A stretch of DNA of 64,000 bases from an uncultured Sunxiuqinia sp. (GTDB taxonomy: Bacteria; Bacteroidota; Bacteroidia; Bacteroidales; Prolixibacteraceae), in assembly GCF_963678245.1 (NCBI RefSeq), contig NZ_OY782771.1, positions 62,001 through 126,000 of the forward strand, given 5' to 3'. The notes beneath the pieces are model-generated. The model was given only the letters and a program-made list of their open reading frames with translations, had not been told where the DNA came from and ran no database searches. Both the position numbers and the translations under genes were made by a program. Of the stretch, positions 36,156 through 45,242 are shown in pieces (position 1 is the first letter of the stretch; every line of letters starts with the position of its first letter).

Positions 36156-37304
36156 GTGAAAAGAATAATTGTATTCGTTATTTTAATTGCTGCCTTTGCT
36201 GTAGCATGTGATGATTCAACACATTACAAAATTTCAGGAACGATAACCAATGCTGAAGAAAAATACATTTATCTGGATGAATTGAAAGTCTCTTCTTCAG
36301 AAGCTGTTGATTCGGCAAAAATTGGTAAAAATGGAAAGTTTGAATTTGATGGGGTTGTTCATCATCCCACTTTTTTTCTACTTAAGTTGAGCGAGAAAAA
36401 CTTTATTACCCTGCTGGTTGATTCGGCCGAACAAGTTGAGGTTGCAGGCGATGCTGCCAACTTTTCGCGCGATTATCGTGTTAGTGGTTCAGAAGGTTCG
36501 TCTTTGGTTCAGGAGTTGAATCTGCAACTAAGTGAAACAAAACATAAGCTGGACTCAATTGGCTCTTTGCATGTCATGTTTCGAACAGATCCAGATTATC
36601 CGGAATTGAAAAAGAAATGGGATAAAGAATACAGTAATGTCGTGCAAAATCAACGAGACTATTCACAAAACTTTGTTAGTGCACATCCGTTTTCTATGGC
36701 TAACGTCTTAGCGCTTTATCAAAAGTTCGACAACGATAACTTTGTTATTCAGGATTTGCAGTCGTTGAAAACAGCAGCATCTGCATTGAACTCTTTTTAT
36801 CCGAAGTCAGAGCACGTGAAAGCATTATACGCAAACACAATCAAGTTGATGAAGGATGAGCGAAGTGCTAAATTACGGCAGCTTATTCAGGAACAAGGCG
36901 CGAATAGCCCCGATATTGTTTTACCGAACCCAGAAGGGAAAGAGGTTGCTCTTTCTTCGTTACAGGGAAAATATGTTTTACTTCAGTTTTGGGCGTCTCA
37001 AGATCGTGGATCACGCATAATGAATCCTGTATTGGTTGAGCTTTACAACAAATACACCCGCAAAGGCTTTGAAATCTATCAGGTTAGCTTAGATGAAAAT
37101 CGTTACGAGTGGGTCGATGCTATTGATAAGGATGGGCTAAAATGGACTAATGTAGGCGACATGGATGGTAGTATGAAGGCGGTTTCTAATTATAACGTTC
37201 AGGAGTTGCCATACAATTATCTGCTGGATAAAGAAGGGGTGATTATTGCCAAAAACGTAAAAGGGCCTGCTTTAGATAGGTTATTGAAAGAGTTGTTGAA
37301 TTAG
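36156..37304 (+). CDS. TlpA/AhpC-type thioredoxin-fold lipoprotein without CxxC
   Basis: A 382-residue lipoprotein with signal peptide ending FAVAC (lipidated C18), an N-terminal DUF4369-like beta domain (about 22-115, YKISGTITNAEEKYIYLDEL), a helical middle, and a C-terminal thioredoxin fold from about 250. In family members the active site reads FWASWCGPCR; here residues 278-287 read FWASQDRGSR, so both cysteines are gone (D283, S286). The rest of the fold is intact (QVSLDENRYEWVDAI, QELPYNYLLDKEGVI with the cis-Pro). It is probably not a redox enzyme; the role is unknown. Start codon is GTG at 36156, as no suitable ATG is near the signal peptide. Confidence 0.8.
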   Translation: MKRIIVFVILIAAFAVACDDSTHYKISGTITNAEEKYIYLDELKVSSSEAVDSAKIGKNGKFEFDGVVHHPTFFLLKLSEKNFITLLVDSAEQVEVAGDAANFSRDYRVSGSEGSSLVQELNLQLSETKHKLDSIGSLHVMFRTDPDYPELKKKWDKEYSNVVQNQRDYSQNFVSAHPFSMANVLALYQKFDNDNFVIQDLQSLKTAASALNSFYPKSEHVKALYANTIKLMKDERSAKLRQLIQEQGANSPDIVLPNPEGKEVALSSLQGKYVLLQFWASQDRGSRIMNPVLVELYNKYTRKGFEIYQVSLDENRYEWVDAIDKDGLKWTNVGDMDGSMKAVSNYNVQELPYNYLLDKEGVIIAKNVKGPALDRLLKELLN

Positions 37305-37356
37305 TTTTTCAGTCCGTCTTTTTGAATTTTATTTTCTGATAACTTATTTTTACTGG

Positions 37357-37364
37357 TATATTTG
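37357..37364 (+). promoter_or_regulatory. Possible -7 element for the LpxH-type gene
   Basis: TATATTTG overlaps the first possible TTG start (37362), which argues that translation begins further down, at 37395. Confidence 0.4.
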
Positions 37365-37394
37365 TCAGGTTTTTTACACAAGAACAGCTACACA

Positions 37395-38168
37395 TTGACG
37401 AACTCAAAAAACAAAATATATTTTGTTTCCGACATTCATTTAGGAGCCCAGGCACTTGACAACAACAGGGAACGCGAACAAAAATTTGTTGCCTGGCTTG
37501 ACGAAATAAAGCAGGATGCGGCAGCTCTTTTTTTGTTAGGTGATATTTTCGACTACTGGTTTGAATACAAAGAAGTAGTCCCCCGGGGGTTTGTGCGCAC
37601 CTTAGGGAAAATAGCTGAGATTGCTGATTCCGGCATTCCTGTTCATTTTTTTACAGGAAATCATGATGTTTGGGTGTTTGATTATTTGCCTTCGGAATTA
37701 GGCGTGCAGATTCATCGCTCCGAGATGCGTATTTCCTTCTCCGGGAAGAAATTCTTTTTGGCACATGGTGATGGGCTTGATCCTTACGATAAAGGTTATC
37801 ATTTCCTGAAAAAATTATTTACCAATCGTTTTTTACAATGGATGTATGCACGAATTCATCCGAATTTGGGAATTTCCCTGGCTCACAAATGGTCAAAAAA
37901 GAGCCGTTTGACTAAAGGGATGAGCGTTCCTTTTTATGGCGAAGACAAAGAAGGGCTTCTCCTTTTTGCAAAATCGGTGCTTGAAGATGAAGAAGTTGAC
38001 TATTTTATTTTTGGTCATCGGCATTTGTTATTAGATTTGCCTCTTGGGAAAAAGTCCAGATATATTAACTTGGGCGATTGGATTACACATTACTCCTATG
38101 GAGTTTTTGATGGCGAGAAATTTGAATTGAAAAAATATAAAGGTCCAGGCGAAATGCCTATGAATTGA
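37395..38168 (+). CDS. lpxH: UDP-2,3-diacylglucosamine diphosphatase-type phosphoesterase
   Basis: Calcineurin-like metallophosphoesterase, most like LpxH, which hydrolyses UDP-diacylglucosamine to lipid X in lipid A synthesis. In the 257-residue product the metal-binding motifs appear in order: FVSDIHLG, LGDIFDYWFEY, FTGNHDVW, LAHGDGLDPYDKGYHF, and FGHRHLL. The W-F-E-Y after GDIFD and the DG-D after AHG are LpxH-like. The start is uncertain: TTG at 37395 gives a compact N-terminus (MTNSKNKIYFVSDIHLG), TTG at 37362 lies in a promoter-like element, and no ATG is near. It ends just ahead of the KAS III-family gene. Confidence 0.8.
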   Translation: MTNSKNKIYFVSDIHLGAQALDNNREREQKFVAWLDEIKQDAAALFLLGDIFDYWFEYKEVVPRGFVRTLGKIAEIADSGIPVHFFTGNHDVWVFDYLPSELGVQIHRSEMRISFSGKKFFLAHGDGLDPYDKGYHFLKKLFTNRFLQWMYARIHPNLGISLAHKWSKKSRLTKGMSVPFYGEDKEGLLLFAKSVLEDEEVDYFIFGHRHLLLDLPLGKKSRYINLGDWITHYSYGVFDGEKFELKKYKGPGEMPMN

Positions 38169-38173
38169 TTGCT

Positions 38174-39256
38174 ATGGCTAAGAAGTTATACACAAAGATT
38201 ATTGGAACAGGAAGTTGTATTCCTGAACAGGTAATAAAAAATGACTATTTTTCTAATTACCGTTTTTATGATCCTTCCTCAAAGAAACCTTTTGAGAAAA
38301 CCAATGAAGAGATCATTCAGAAATTCCATGAGATTACCAATATTGAGGAACGTCGATGGGTGAAAGATGACCAAGTGGATTCGGATATTGCTGCCGAGGC
38401 GATAAAGTATGCATGTGATTCTGCAGGTATTGAGTTGGATGAACTGGAATTTATAATTATTGGGCACAATTTTGGAGATGTTCAGAAGGGAAGAACACAT
38501 ATTGATATGTTGCCTTCTTTGGCTAACAAAGTAAAAGGTAAGCTCGGGTTGAAAAATCCGGCCTGTATTTGCCATGATGTAATATCGGGATGCCCAAGTT
38601 GGACTCAGGCAATGATTGTGGCCAATGCCTACATCAAGAGTGAAACGTACAACAAAGGAGTTGTTGTTGGTGCGGATGTGCTTAGTCGTATCGCAGATCC
38701 GCACGACCGAGATACCATGATTTACGCAGATGGAGCCGGAGCAACAGTTGTTGAAGGTGTTTGGTCCGAAGAACCTATTGGTATTTTAGCCCAATCAAGC
38801 CGATCCGATTCAATTCCATTTGCCAATCTTCTGACAATGGGCAACTCTTTGAATCCGGATTATGATAGAGATGATTTGTTTATCAAAATGGCCGGACATA
38901 AGTTGTATGTATACGCTTTAAATCATGTTCCCAGCGTGGTTAAGGACAGTATTGAGAAGGCTGGATTGCAGTTAAGCGACATCAAAAAAGTGCTTATTCA
39001 TCAGGCCAATGAAAAAATGGATGAAGCAATCTTGAAAGGTGTTTTCAAACTGTATAAGGAAAAGGATATTCCTGAAGGAATTATGCCGATGAGTATCGAT
39101 AAGCTTGGGAATTCATCGACTGCTACTGTGCCGACCTTGCTAGATCTAATTGTAAAAGGGAAACTGGAAAATCAAGAGATTAGCGAAGGAGATTATATTA
39201 TTCTCTGTTCAGTAGGCGCTGGTATGAACATCAATTCTATTATTTATAAGTGGTAA
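38174..39256 (+). CDS. 3-oxoacyl-ACP synthase III family protein
   Basis: Thiolase-fold condensing enzyme. The Cys-His-Asn triad is present: C140 in DVISGCPSW, H276 in LIHQANEKM and N313 in LGNSSTATVP. At 360 residues it is longer than housekeeping FabH (about 320). The insert lies in residues 25-60 (YDPSSKKPFEKTNEEIIQKFHEI), as in KAS III relatives such as those of aryl polyene or specialised lipid pathways. The acyl substrate cannot be told; it may or may not be the main FabH. I choose the ATG at 38174; the preceding hydrolase gene ends 5 bases earlier. A terminator follows. Confidence 0.85.
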   Translation: MAKKLYTKIIGTGSCIPEQVIKNDYFSNYRFYDPSSKKPFEKTNEEIIQKFHEITNIEERRWVKDDQVDSDIAAEAIKYACDSAGIELDELEFIIIGHNFGDVQKGRTHIDMLPSLANKVKGKLGLKNPACICHDVISGCPSWTQAMIVANAYIKSETYNKGVVVGADVLSRIADPHDRDTMIYADGAGATVVEGVWSEEPIGILAQSSRSDSIPFANLLTMGNSLNPDYDRDDLFIKMAGHKLYVYALNHVPSVVKDSIEKAGLQLSDIKKVLIHQANEKMDEAILKGVFKLYKEKDIPEGIMPMSIDKLGNSSTATVPTLLDLIVKGKLENQEISEGDYIILCSVGAGMNINSIIYKW

Positions 39257-39279
39257 AAAAAATCAATTAAAATATTTAG

Positions 39280-39312
39280 AAGCTGTTTCAAAAAATTGGA
39301 ACAGCTTTTTTG
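39280..39312 (+). terminator. Intrinsic terminator of the lpxH-KAS III transcript
   Basis: Twelve-bp stem AAGCTGTTTCAA/TTGGAACAGCTT (39280-39291 with 39296-39307, one G-T pair) followed by T residues. Confidence 0.88.
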
Positions 39313-39335
39313 CTCATTATCTTATTGAGATGGAT

Positions 39336-39998
39336 TTACCACTGAATAGGATCAATGCCTTTTTTCTGTAAAAAAGCATTTGTTTTACTGAAATGATTAT
39401 TTCCAAAGTAACCCCGGCTGGCCGAAAGCGGCGACGGGTGAACCGATGTTAAAACCAGATGTTTACTCTGGTCGATAGATTCTCCTTTTCTAATGGCATA
39501 GCTTCCCCACAGAATAAACACCGCATGCTCTTTTTGCTCATTGATTTTATGAATCACGGCGTCTGTAAATTCTTCCCATCCTTTTTTCTGGTGTGAACCG
39601 GCTTGCCCGGCACGAACAGTCAGTGTTGCATTTAATAGTAGAACTCCTTGCTTGGCCCAACTGGTTAAATTGCCCGATTGCGGAATTGGTTTTGCAACAT
39701 CATTTTGCAGTTCCTTAAAAATATTTCGTAAGCTGGGCGGAAATTGAATGCCATCGTTTACAGAGAAACACAGACCGTGAGCCTGATTGGGCCCATGATA
39801 GGGATCTTGTCCGAGTATAACAACTTTTAACTGGCTGAACGGGCATTGATCAAAGGCGTTAAAAATGAGTTTGGCGGGAGGGTAAACTTTTGTAGTCCGG
39901 TACTCTTCATGCACAAATTTCGTCAGTTTTTTGAAATAGTCCTTTTCAAATTCGTCAGTTAGAACTTCTTTCCAGCTTGTTTCTATTTTTACATCCAT
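39336..39998 (-). CDS. ung: Uracil-DNA glycosylase (family 1)
   Basis: Removes uracil from DNA as the first step of base excision repair. The 220-residue protein has the catalytic GQDPYHG (D65), the AHGLCFSV strand, and the DNA-intercalating HPSPLSASRGYFG loop near residue 187. The length is normal. A single gene between the KAS III gene and the divergent rmuC. Confidence 0.97.
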   Translation of the reverse strand: MDVKIETSWKEVLTDEFEKDYFKKLTKFVHEEYRTTKVYPPAKLIFNAFDQCPFSQLKVVILGQDPYHGPNQAHGLCFSVNDGIQFPPSLRNIFKELQNDVAKPIPQSGNLTSWAKQGVLLLNATLTVRAGQAGSHQKKGWEEFTDAVIHKINEQKEHAVFILWGSYAIRKGESIDQSKHLVLTSVHPSPLSASRGYFGNNHFSKTNAFLQKKGIDPIQW

Positions 39999-40121
39999 GA
40001 GATTGGTTTTGCTTTGCGGAATCTAAAATAGCACTCAATTTTCAAATAGCAAATTCTGATAACTAAATTGCTTTCTCAATAATATTCTTCTTTGTACTTT
40101 TAGTCTTCAAAATACTGAAAT

Positions 40122-41435
40122 ATGGAATTTGTTTATCTGATTGCTGGGGTGGCTATTGGCGTTGTTGTTGCCTTGTTGATGTCGAAATTGAAATCGAAAG
40201 TATCAGAAAACGACTTGTTAGCAATTCGTAACGATTACGAAAAAGTAAAAGTTCAACTGGAAGAACGTCTCACTTATTTACAAGCCGATAAAGAGCGACT
40301 TACACAAAAGCTGGAAACTTCGGAAGTAGAACATGAGCAACAAGCACAGCGATTAGTCCGGGCAGAAGTGGGGTTTGCCAATTTGCAGGAAAAGTTAATA
40401 ACTCAGAAGCAGGAAATGGAAGCGCTTCAAAAGAAATTTACGACGGAATTTGAAAATATAGCACATAAAATACTGAAACAGAATACGCAGGATTTTACAG
40501 AGGTGAATCAAAAAAATATCAGTGAAATACTGAACCCCTTGCGTGAGAAAATTCAGTTATTTGAAAAGAAAGTAGAAGACACTTATGAGAAAGGTTTAAA
40601 AGATCAGACTGATTTGAAAGCTGAGTTGAAAAAACTGCATGATTTAAACCTGAAGATTAGCGATGAAGCCAATAACCTGACCAAAGCACTAAAAGGCGAT
40701 GTGAAGAAGCAGGGAAACTGGGGAGAGGTGATTCTAGAGCGGATACTTGAACGCTCGGGACTGATAGAAGGACGTGAGTTTGAAAAGCAATTTAGTACGG
40801 TTGGCGAAAATGGATCACGCTTGCAGCCCGATGTGGTAATCCACTTGCCGGAGCAAAAGCATATTATCGTTGATTCGAAAGTGTCGTTGGTAGCGTACGA
40901 ACGTATGGTGAACTCCACCGAAGAGATTGAGCGACTGAAGCATATCAAAAATCATCTGGCAAGTATCAAAAGTCATATTAAATTACTTAGCGATAAGCAT
41001 TACCAAGCCGCTCAAGGAATGAACAGTCCCGATTTTGTTTTGCTATTTGTTCCAATTGAATCGTCATTCAGCGTAGCTGTCCAGGCTGATCAGGATTTGT
41101 TCTCCTATGCTTGGGACAATAAAGTGGTTATCGTTAGCCCGTCAACTTTGCTGGCAACTTTGCGAACCATCGCTTCCATTTGGCAACAAGAAAATCAAAC
41201 TCGTAATGCGATGGAAATCGCCCGTCAGGGAGGTGCACTTTACGATAAGTTTGTCAATTTTATTGGCGATCTCGAAAAAGTTGGAGCCAATATTGAGCAG
41301 ACTCGTAAAAACTACGATCTGGCTATGAATAAGTTAAATGAAGGTCGTGGAAACTTGGTTCGATCAGCCGAAAAACTTCGGGAGCTTGGTGCTAAGGCGA
41401 GCAAAGAACTACCGCAGAAGTATTTAGAAGAATAG
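40122..41435 (+). CDS. rmuC: DNA recombination protein RmuC
   Basis: Predicted nuclease-related protein reported to limit inversions at short inverted repeats. The 437-residue protein has an N-terminal membrane anchor (VYLIAGVAIGVVVALLM), a long coiled coil (about 28-115) and the RmuC domain (about 135-410) with KKQGNWGEVILERILERSGL, QPDVVIHLPEQKHIIVDSKVSL and VVIVSPSTLLATLRTI. The domain is distantly related to restriction endonuclease-like folds. It ends two bases before the convergent hydrolase gene. Confidence 0.94.
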   Translation: MEFVYLIAGVAIGVVVALLMSKLKSKVSENDLLAIRNDYEKVKVQLEERLTYLQADKERLTQKLETSEVEHEQQAQRLVRAEVGFANLQEKLITQKQEMEALQKKFTTEFENIAHKILKQNTQDFTEVNQKNISEILNPLREKIQLFEKKVEDTYEKGLKDQTDLKAELKKLHDLNLKISDEANNLTKALKGDVKKQGNWGEVILERILERSGLIEGREFEKQFSTVGENGSRLQPDVVIHLPEQKHIIVDSKVSLVAYERMVNSTEEIERLKHIKNHLASIKSHIKLLSDKHYQAAQGMNSPDFVLLFVPIESSFSVAVQADQDLFSYAWDNKVVIVSPSTLLATLRTIASIWQQENQTRNAMEIARQGGALYDKFVNFIGDLEKVGANIEQTRKNYDLAMNKLNEGRGNLVRSAEKLRELGAKASKELPQKYLEE

Positions 41436-41437
41436 TG

Positions 41438-42448
41438 CTATTCCTTTAAAAATATCACTAACGGTTCAATAAACCGATCAAAAGCTTCTATGTGCGGAAG
41501 ATGTCCAATGTTATCCAGTTCAACCAATTCACAAGTAGGGATTTTTTGCTGTGTTTGTCGCCCCAGCTCAGGATAAAGTCCCATGGTTTTCCGAACTGCA
41601 GGACTAACTAGTGGTTTTCCCAGTGCTGTTCGGTCGCGCTGACCGATGATAAGCAAGCTCGGAGCTTTAATGTTTTCAAATTCATAACAAACCGGCTGGG
41701 TAAATATCATGTCGTAGGTTAGGGCAGCGTTCCATGCTATTCGCGGATAATCGATATTTAGAGTCCACCCTGCCAGAAGGTTAACCCATTCGTCGTATTC
41801 GGGCTTCCATTGGTTATCATAGTAGCTTTCGAGCTGGTACTTTTTGATGGAGGCATAGCTTTTCCCTAATTCGTTTTTATACCACCATTCCACTGGTTTA
41901 TAAGGCACTTTTAATTTCCAGTCTTCCAACCCGATTGGGTTTACAAGAATAAATTTATCCGTTATTCCAGGGTACATCAAAACAAAGCGAGTGGCAACCA
42001 TACCTCCCATCGAATGTCCTAAAACGCTGATTTTTTCGATTTTCAGGCTATCCAGAATAGCTTTTGTGTTTCTCGCTAACTGTTGAAAAGTGTATTGATA
42101 ATGTTCCGGTTTTGAAGATTTTCCGAATCCAATCTGGTCAGGAATAAATACTCGAAACCCTTCTTTAGCAAGGAATTCTGCAGTTTGCTCCCAATAAGCA
42201 CCATTAAAGTTCTTTCCATGAAGTAGCATAATGCTTTTTCCGTTGGCAGGTTCGGGCTGAACATCCATATAGGCCATTTGGTAGTTTTCACCCTGACTGT
42301 TGATGGTGATGTAATGGACATCAAATGGATACTTGTAGTTCTCAAGGTTTAATCCTAACACTTTTAGGCTGTCGGATTGACCAAAACCGAGGTTTGTAGT
42401 CAATAATATGATAAAAAGAGATATCATCGAATTTAGCTTCATATTCAT
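41438..42448 (-). CDS. Secreted alpha/beta hydrolase
   Basis: A 336-residue alpha/beta-hydrolase fold protein with an N-terminal signal peptide (hydrophobic ISLFIILLTTNLGFG, cut near GQS). It has the oxyanion segment LLHGKNFNGAYW, the nucleophile elbow LGHSMGGM, the acid in IGQRDRTALGK and the histidine in LDNIGHLPHIEA, so it should be an active serine hydrolase or esterase in the periplasm. The substrate is unknown. The ATG at 42448 or the in-frame ATG two codons later could start the signal peptide. Confidence 0.87.
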   Translation of the reverse strand: MNMKLNSMISLFIILLTTNLGFGQSDSLKVLGLNLENYKYPFDVHYITINSQGENYQMAYMDVQPEPANGKSIMLLHGKNFNGAYWEQTAEFLAKEGFRVFIPDQIGFGKSSKPEHYQYTFQQLARNTKAILDSLKIEKISVLGHSMGGMVATRFVLMYPGITDKFILVNPIGLEDWKLKVPYKPVEWWYKNELGKSYASIKKYQLESYYDNQWKPEYDEWVNLLAGWTLNIDYPRIAWNAALTYDMIFTQPVCYEFENIKAPSLLIIGQRDRTALGKPLVSPAVRKTMGLYPELGRQTQQKIPTCELVELDNIGHLPHIEAFDRFIEPLVIFLKE

Positions 42449-42540
42449 AATTTTCCTTGTTTGATTAATTTAACAGGAAGAAGAAATAATGGTTTAGAGG
42501 TGAAGCTATTTAACTTTTAATAATCGTTAAATGAATCATT

Positions 42541-43332
42541 CTATGCTTTCGAAAATAATTCCTTATTCAGTTGATCTCGATTATCAAACCCATTGCGGAT
42601 CGCAAATAGCAATTGCAGAATATTGCTCAACAGGCTATTGAAAAAGATAATAATCATCACCACTATTTGATATTTCACCGCAAGCATAGGATCTGATCCG
42701 CCTAATATCTGACCCGTCATTACTCCGGGGAGAGAAACCAAACCTACAGTTGCCATAGTTGACAGGTTGGGAGCCATGGCAGTTCTGATAGCCTCTTTCA
42801 GAAACGGACGGGCAGCTTCATTTTTTGTTGCCCCATTGGCCAGTAAGAAAAGGTAAGTTTTTTCTTCTTTTTGAGCGCTGTTGAAAAATGATTTCAAAGC
42901 GACAATGTTTGTTTTTAGGGTGTTTCCGAGCATGAGCCCGGCAATTGGGATCAAGATATTTGCTTGAAAAATGTAATCGATCTGGACGATGGCCAGATTG
43001 AAATAGAAAATGGTAAAGAGAGTCGGCAACAGCATGGCCGTAAAAGTAGGGAACAATAGTTTTTTTAGCCGAAGTGACGAATTTCGAATACCTGAAAGAG
43101 CAGCAAAGAGTACCATCAGTAGTATGTACGCTAAGTTGACAAAGGCATTGTCTAGCAAAAATATATATTTTAAGTAAACGCCCACAAACCCCAATTGAAG
43201 TAACATCCGTCCAACGGCAACGAGAAGTTTTTGATTAAACCCAAGCTTCAGTCGCCAAATAATTAGTAAGGTCGGGGCAATTAGCAACAGCCCTAGTAAT
43301 AATCCACTTATTGAAATATCGGCTGCATTCAT
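42541..43332 (-). CDS. fetB: Iron export ABC transporter permease FetB
   Basis: Membrane half of the FetAB transporter, linked in E. coli to iron export and oxidative stress resistance. The 263-residue protein has about seven hydrophobic segments and the UPF0014/FetB signatures: FFALSGIRN-like FAALSGIRNSSLRLK, LIPIAGLMLGNTLKTN, and LSTMATVGLVSLPGVMTGQILGGSDP. Starting at MNAADISI places its ATG over the fetA stop (ATGA at 43329-43332), which is why I prefer it to an upstream frame. Confidence 0.9.
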   Translation of the reverse strand: MNAADISISGLLLGLLLIAPTLLIIWRLKLGFNQKLLVAVGRMLLQLGFVGVYLKYIFLLDNAFVNLAYILLMVLFAALSGIRNSSLRLKKLLFPTFTAMLLPTLFTIFYFNLAIVQIDYIFQANILIPIAGLMLGNTLKTNIVALKSFFNSAQKEEKTYLFLLANGATKNEAARPFLKEAIRTAMAPNLSTMATVGLVSLPGVMTGQILGGSDPMLAVKYQIVVMIIIFFNSLLSNILQLLFAIRNGFDNRDQLNKELFSKA

Positions 43333-43949
43333 GCGATAAAGCTGGTTATCGTTTTCATTGGTTCGATTTGCCAAACCGGATCGTGACTTACGCAGATAAC
43401 TGTTTTATTCGTGGTGGCAACAAAGTCGATGAAGCGTTGTTTCTGCTTTTCATCCATGGCAGATGTAGGTTCATCGAGCAATAAAACCGAACGGTCTAAA
43501 AGTTGGATCAAAGCCCATCCTAAGCGTTGACGCTCGCCGCCGGAAATGATACTGGTATTTTTGTTGAGTATTTCATGGGGGAGGTTGAATTCGCCCAGCT
43601 TTTCAATTAGTTGTTCTTCTGAAAAGTTAATGTGACGGTTTGCTTCAAAATCAAAGATGTCCTTGAAAACTTCGCTTACTTTTCCATTCGGGAAATCCAC
43701 ATCCTGACTTAAATAGGCAATCTGCCTTCTTACTTTATGGACGGTCTCAGTTGTTATTACTTTTTTATTGAAAAGAATTCTGCCTTCATCTGGAGTGTTA
43801 AAGCCCAAGATAAGCCGAAGCAGGCTAGTTTTTCCGGATCCTGATTCTGCTGCTAGCAACACTTTATCTCCTTTGCTTATGCGAAGGTTGAAGTTTTTGA
43901 GCAACTGCTTATTCCCCAACTGTAGGGACACATTCTTGAATCGTATCAT
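43329..43949 (-). CDS. fetA: Iron export ABC transporter ATP-binding protein FetA
   Basis: ATPase partner of FetB. The 206-residue product from ATG 43949 has Walker A AESGSGKT (34-41), the Q-loop in AYLSQDVDFP, the ABC signature ISGGERQRLGWALIQ, Walker B VLLLDEPTSAMD and the switch histidine in ICVSHDP. It overlaps fetB by four bases. The 39-base longer frame to 43988 runs into the clpX terminator and is unlikely. Metal specificity is inferred from the permease family. Confidence 0.9.
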   Translation of the reverse strand: MIRFKNVSLQLGNKQLLKNFNLRISKGDKVLLAAESGSGKTSLLRLILGFNTPDEGRILFNKKVITTETVHKVRRQIAYLSQDVDFPNGKVSEVFKDIFDFEANRHINFSEEQLIEKLGEFNLPHEILNKNTSIISGGERQRLGWALIQLLDRSVLLLDEPTSAMDEKQKQRFIDFVATTNKTVICVSHDPVWQIEPMKTITSFIA

Positions 43950-43971
43950 GGAAGAATAAGAAAAGTAAGAC

Positions 43972-43996
43972 AAAAAAAGCCGGATCAAGTCCGGCT
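43972..43996 (-). terminator. Intrinsic terminator of clpX
   Basis: Stem AGCCGGA/TCCGGCT (43978-43984 with 43990-43996) with an A-run on the left, giving U residues on the minus strand, 12 bases after the clpX stop. Confidence 0.88.
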
Positions 43997-44007
43997 CTGA
44001 ATTTATA

Positions 44008-45222
44008 TTAGCTTGCTTTTAGTCGATGTGTACTGCTTCGGTCAATTCTCTCCTGGGCATACTCTTTGGAGATGGCTAACTCTTTTATGCCGTCAGAAGG
44101 ACTGTCAAACATGGCATCAAGCATGATGCTTTCGCAGATTGATCTTAGCCCACGTGCGCCCAATTTAAACTCTACTGCCTTATCCACAATAAATTCCAAC
44201 GCCTCTTCTTCAAAGGTCAGGTCAATATCATCGAGTTTAAACAGCTTAACGTATTGCTTAATGATTGAATTTTTAGGTTCAGTCAAAATATTTCGTAATG
44301 CTTGTCTGTCGAGTGGCTCCAAATAAGCTAAAACCGGAAGTCGACCGATAATTTCGGGAATCAATCCAAAACTTTTCAGATCCTGAGGTGAAATGTATTG
44401 CAACATATTTTCACGATCCAGATTATCAACCAATTTTTGGGCTCCAAAACCAACTACCGCGGTATTCAATCTTTTTGAGATCTTTTTCTCAATACCGTCG
44501 AAGGCACCACCACAAACAAAGAGAATATTCTTGGTATCCACCGGAATCATTTTTTGTTCCGGATGTTTTCTTCCTCCCTGTGGAGGAACATTGACTGTGG
44601 CTCCTTCCAGCAATTTCAGTAAGCCTTGCTGAACGCCTTCGCCTGAAACATCACGAGTGATGGATGGATTGTCGCCTTTCCGTGCAATTTTGTCTAGCTC
44701 GTCAATAAATACGATGCCTCGTTCTGCTGCTTCAACATTGTAATCGGCAGCTTGTAACAACCGAGTTAACAAACTTTCAATATCTTCACCTACATAACCG
44801 GCTTCAGTCAGTACTGTGGCATCAACAATTGTGAAGGGAACATGGAGCATTTTTGCAATGGTGCGAGCTAACAGGGTTTTTCCCGTTCCAGTTTGTCCAA
44901 CCAAAATAATGTTCGACTTCTCTATTTCAGTCTCGTCGTTCGAAACTTTTTGAGTTAAACGTTTATAGTGATTGTAGACGGCTACTGATAAAGTCCGTTT
45001 TGCCTGATCCTGGCCAATCACATATTGATCAAGGAATTCTTTAATTTCTTTGGGCTTTAAAAGCTTCAACCCATTAAGATCGAATTCGCTATCTTTTTTA
45101 AATTCCTCTTCAACTATGGCATAAGCCTGCTCAATGCAGTGGTCGCAAATATGACCATCCATTCCTGCAATCAACAGGTTCGTGTCTTTTTTCTCTTTTC
45201 CGCAAAAAGAACATTTATCCAT
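44008..45222 (-). CDS. clpX: ATP-dependent Clp protease ATP-binding subunit ClpX
   Basis: AAA+ unfoldase that feeds substrates to ClpP. The 404-residue protein begins with the zinc-binding domain (C4, C7, C26, C29), then Walker [13 protein letters not shown], the pore-1 loop in [14 protein letters not shown], Walker [12 protein letters not shown], and a ClpP-docking loop reading VGF in AVVGFGAQ (IGF in many species). Sensor-2 [10 protein letters not shown] is near the end. It lies 20 bases after clpP in the tig-clpP-clpX order. Confidence 0.98.
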   Translation of the reverse strand: MDKCSFCGKEKKDTNLLIAGMDGHICDHCIEQAYAIVEEEFKKDSEFDLNGLKLLKPKEIKEFLDQYVIGQDQAKRTLSVAVYNHYKRLTQKVSNDETEIEKSNIILVGQTGTGKTLLARTIAKMLHVPFTIVDATVLTEAGYVGEDIESLLTRLLQAADYNVEAAERGIVFIDELDKIARKGDNPSITRDVSGEGVQQGLLKLLEGATVNVPPQGGRKHPEQKMIPVDTKNILFVCGGAFDGIEKKISKRLNTAVVGFGAQKLVDNLDRENMLQYISPQDLKSFGLIPEIIGRLPVLAYLEPLDRQALRNILTEPKNSIIKQYVKLFKLDDIDLTFEEEALEFIVDKAVEFKLGARGLRSICESIMLDAMFDSPSDGIKELAISKEYAQERIDRSSTHRLKAS

Positions 45223-45242
45223 GGTTTTCCCTTCTTCCTCTA

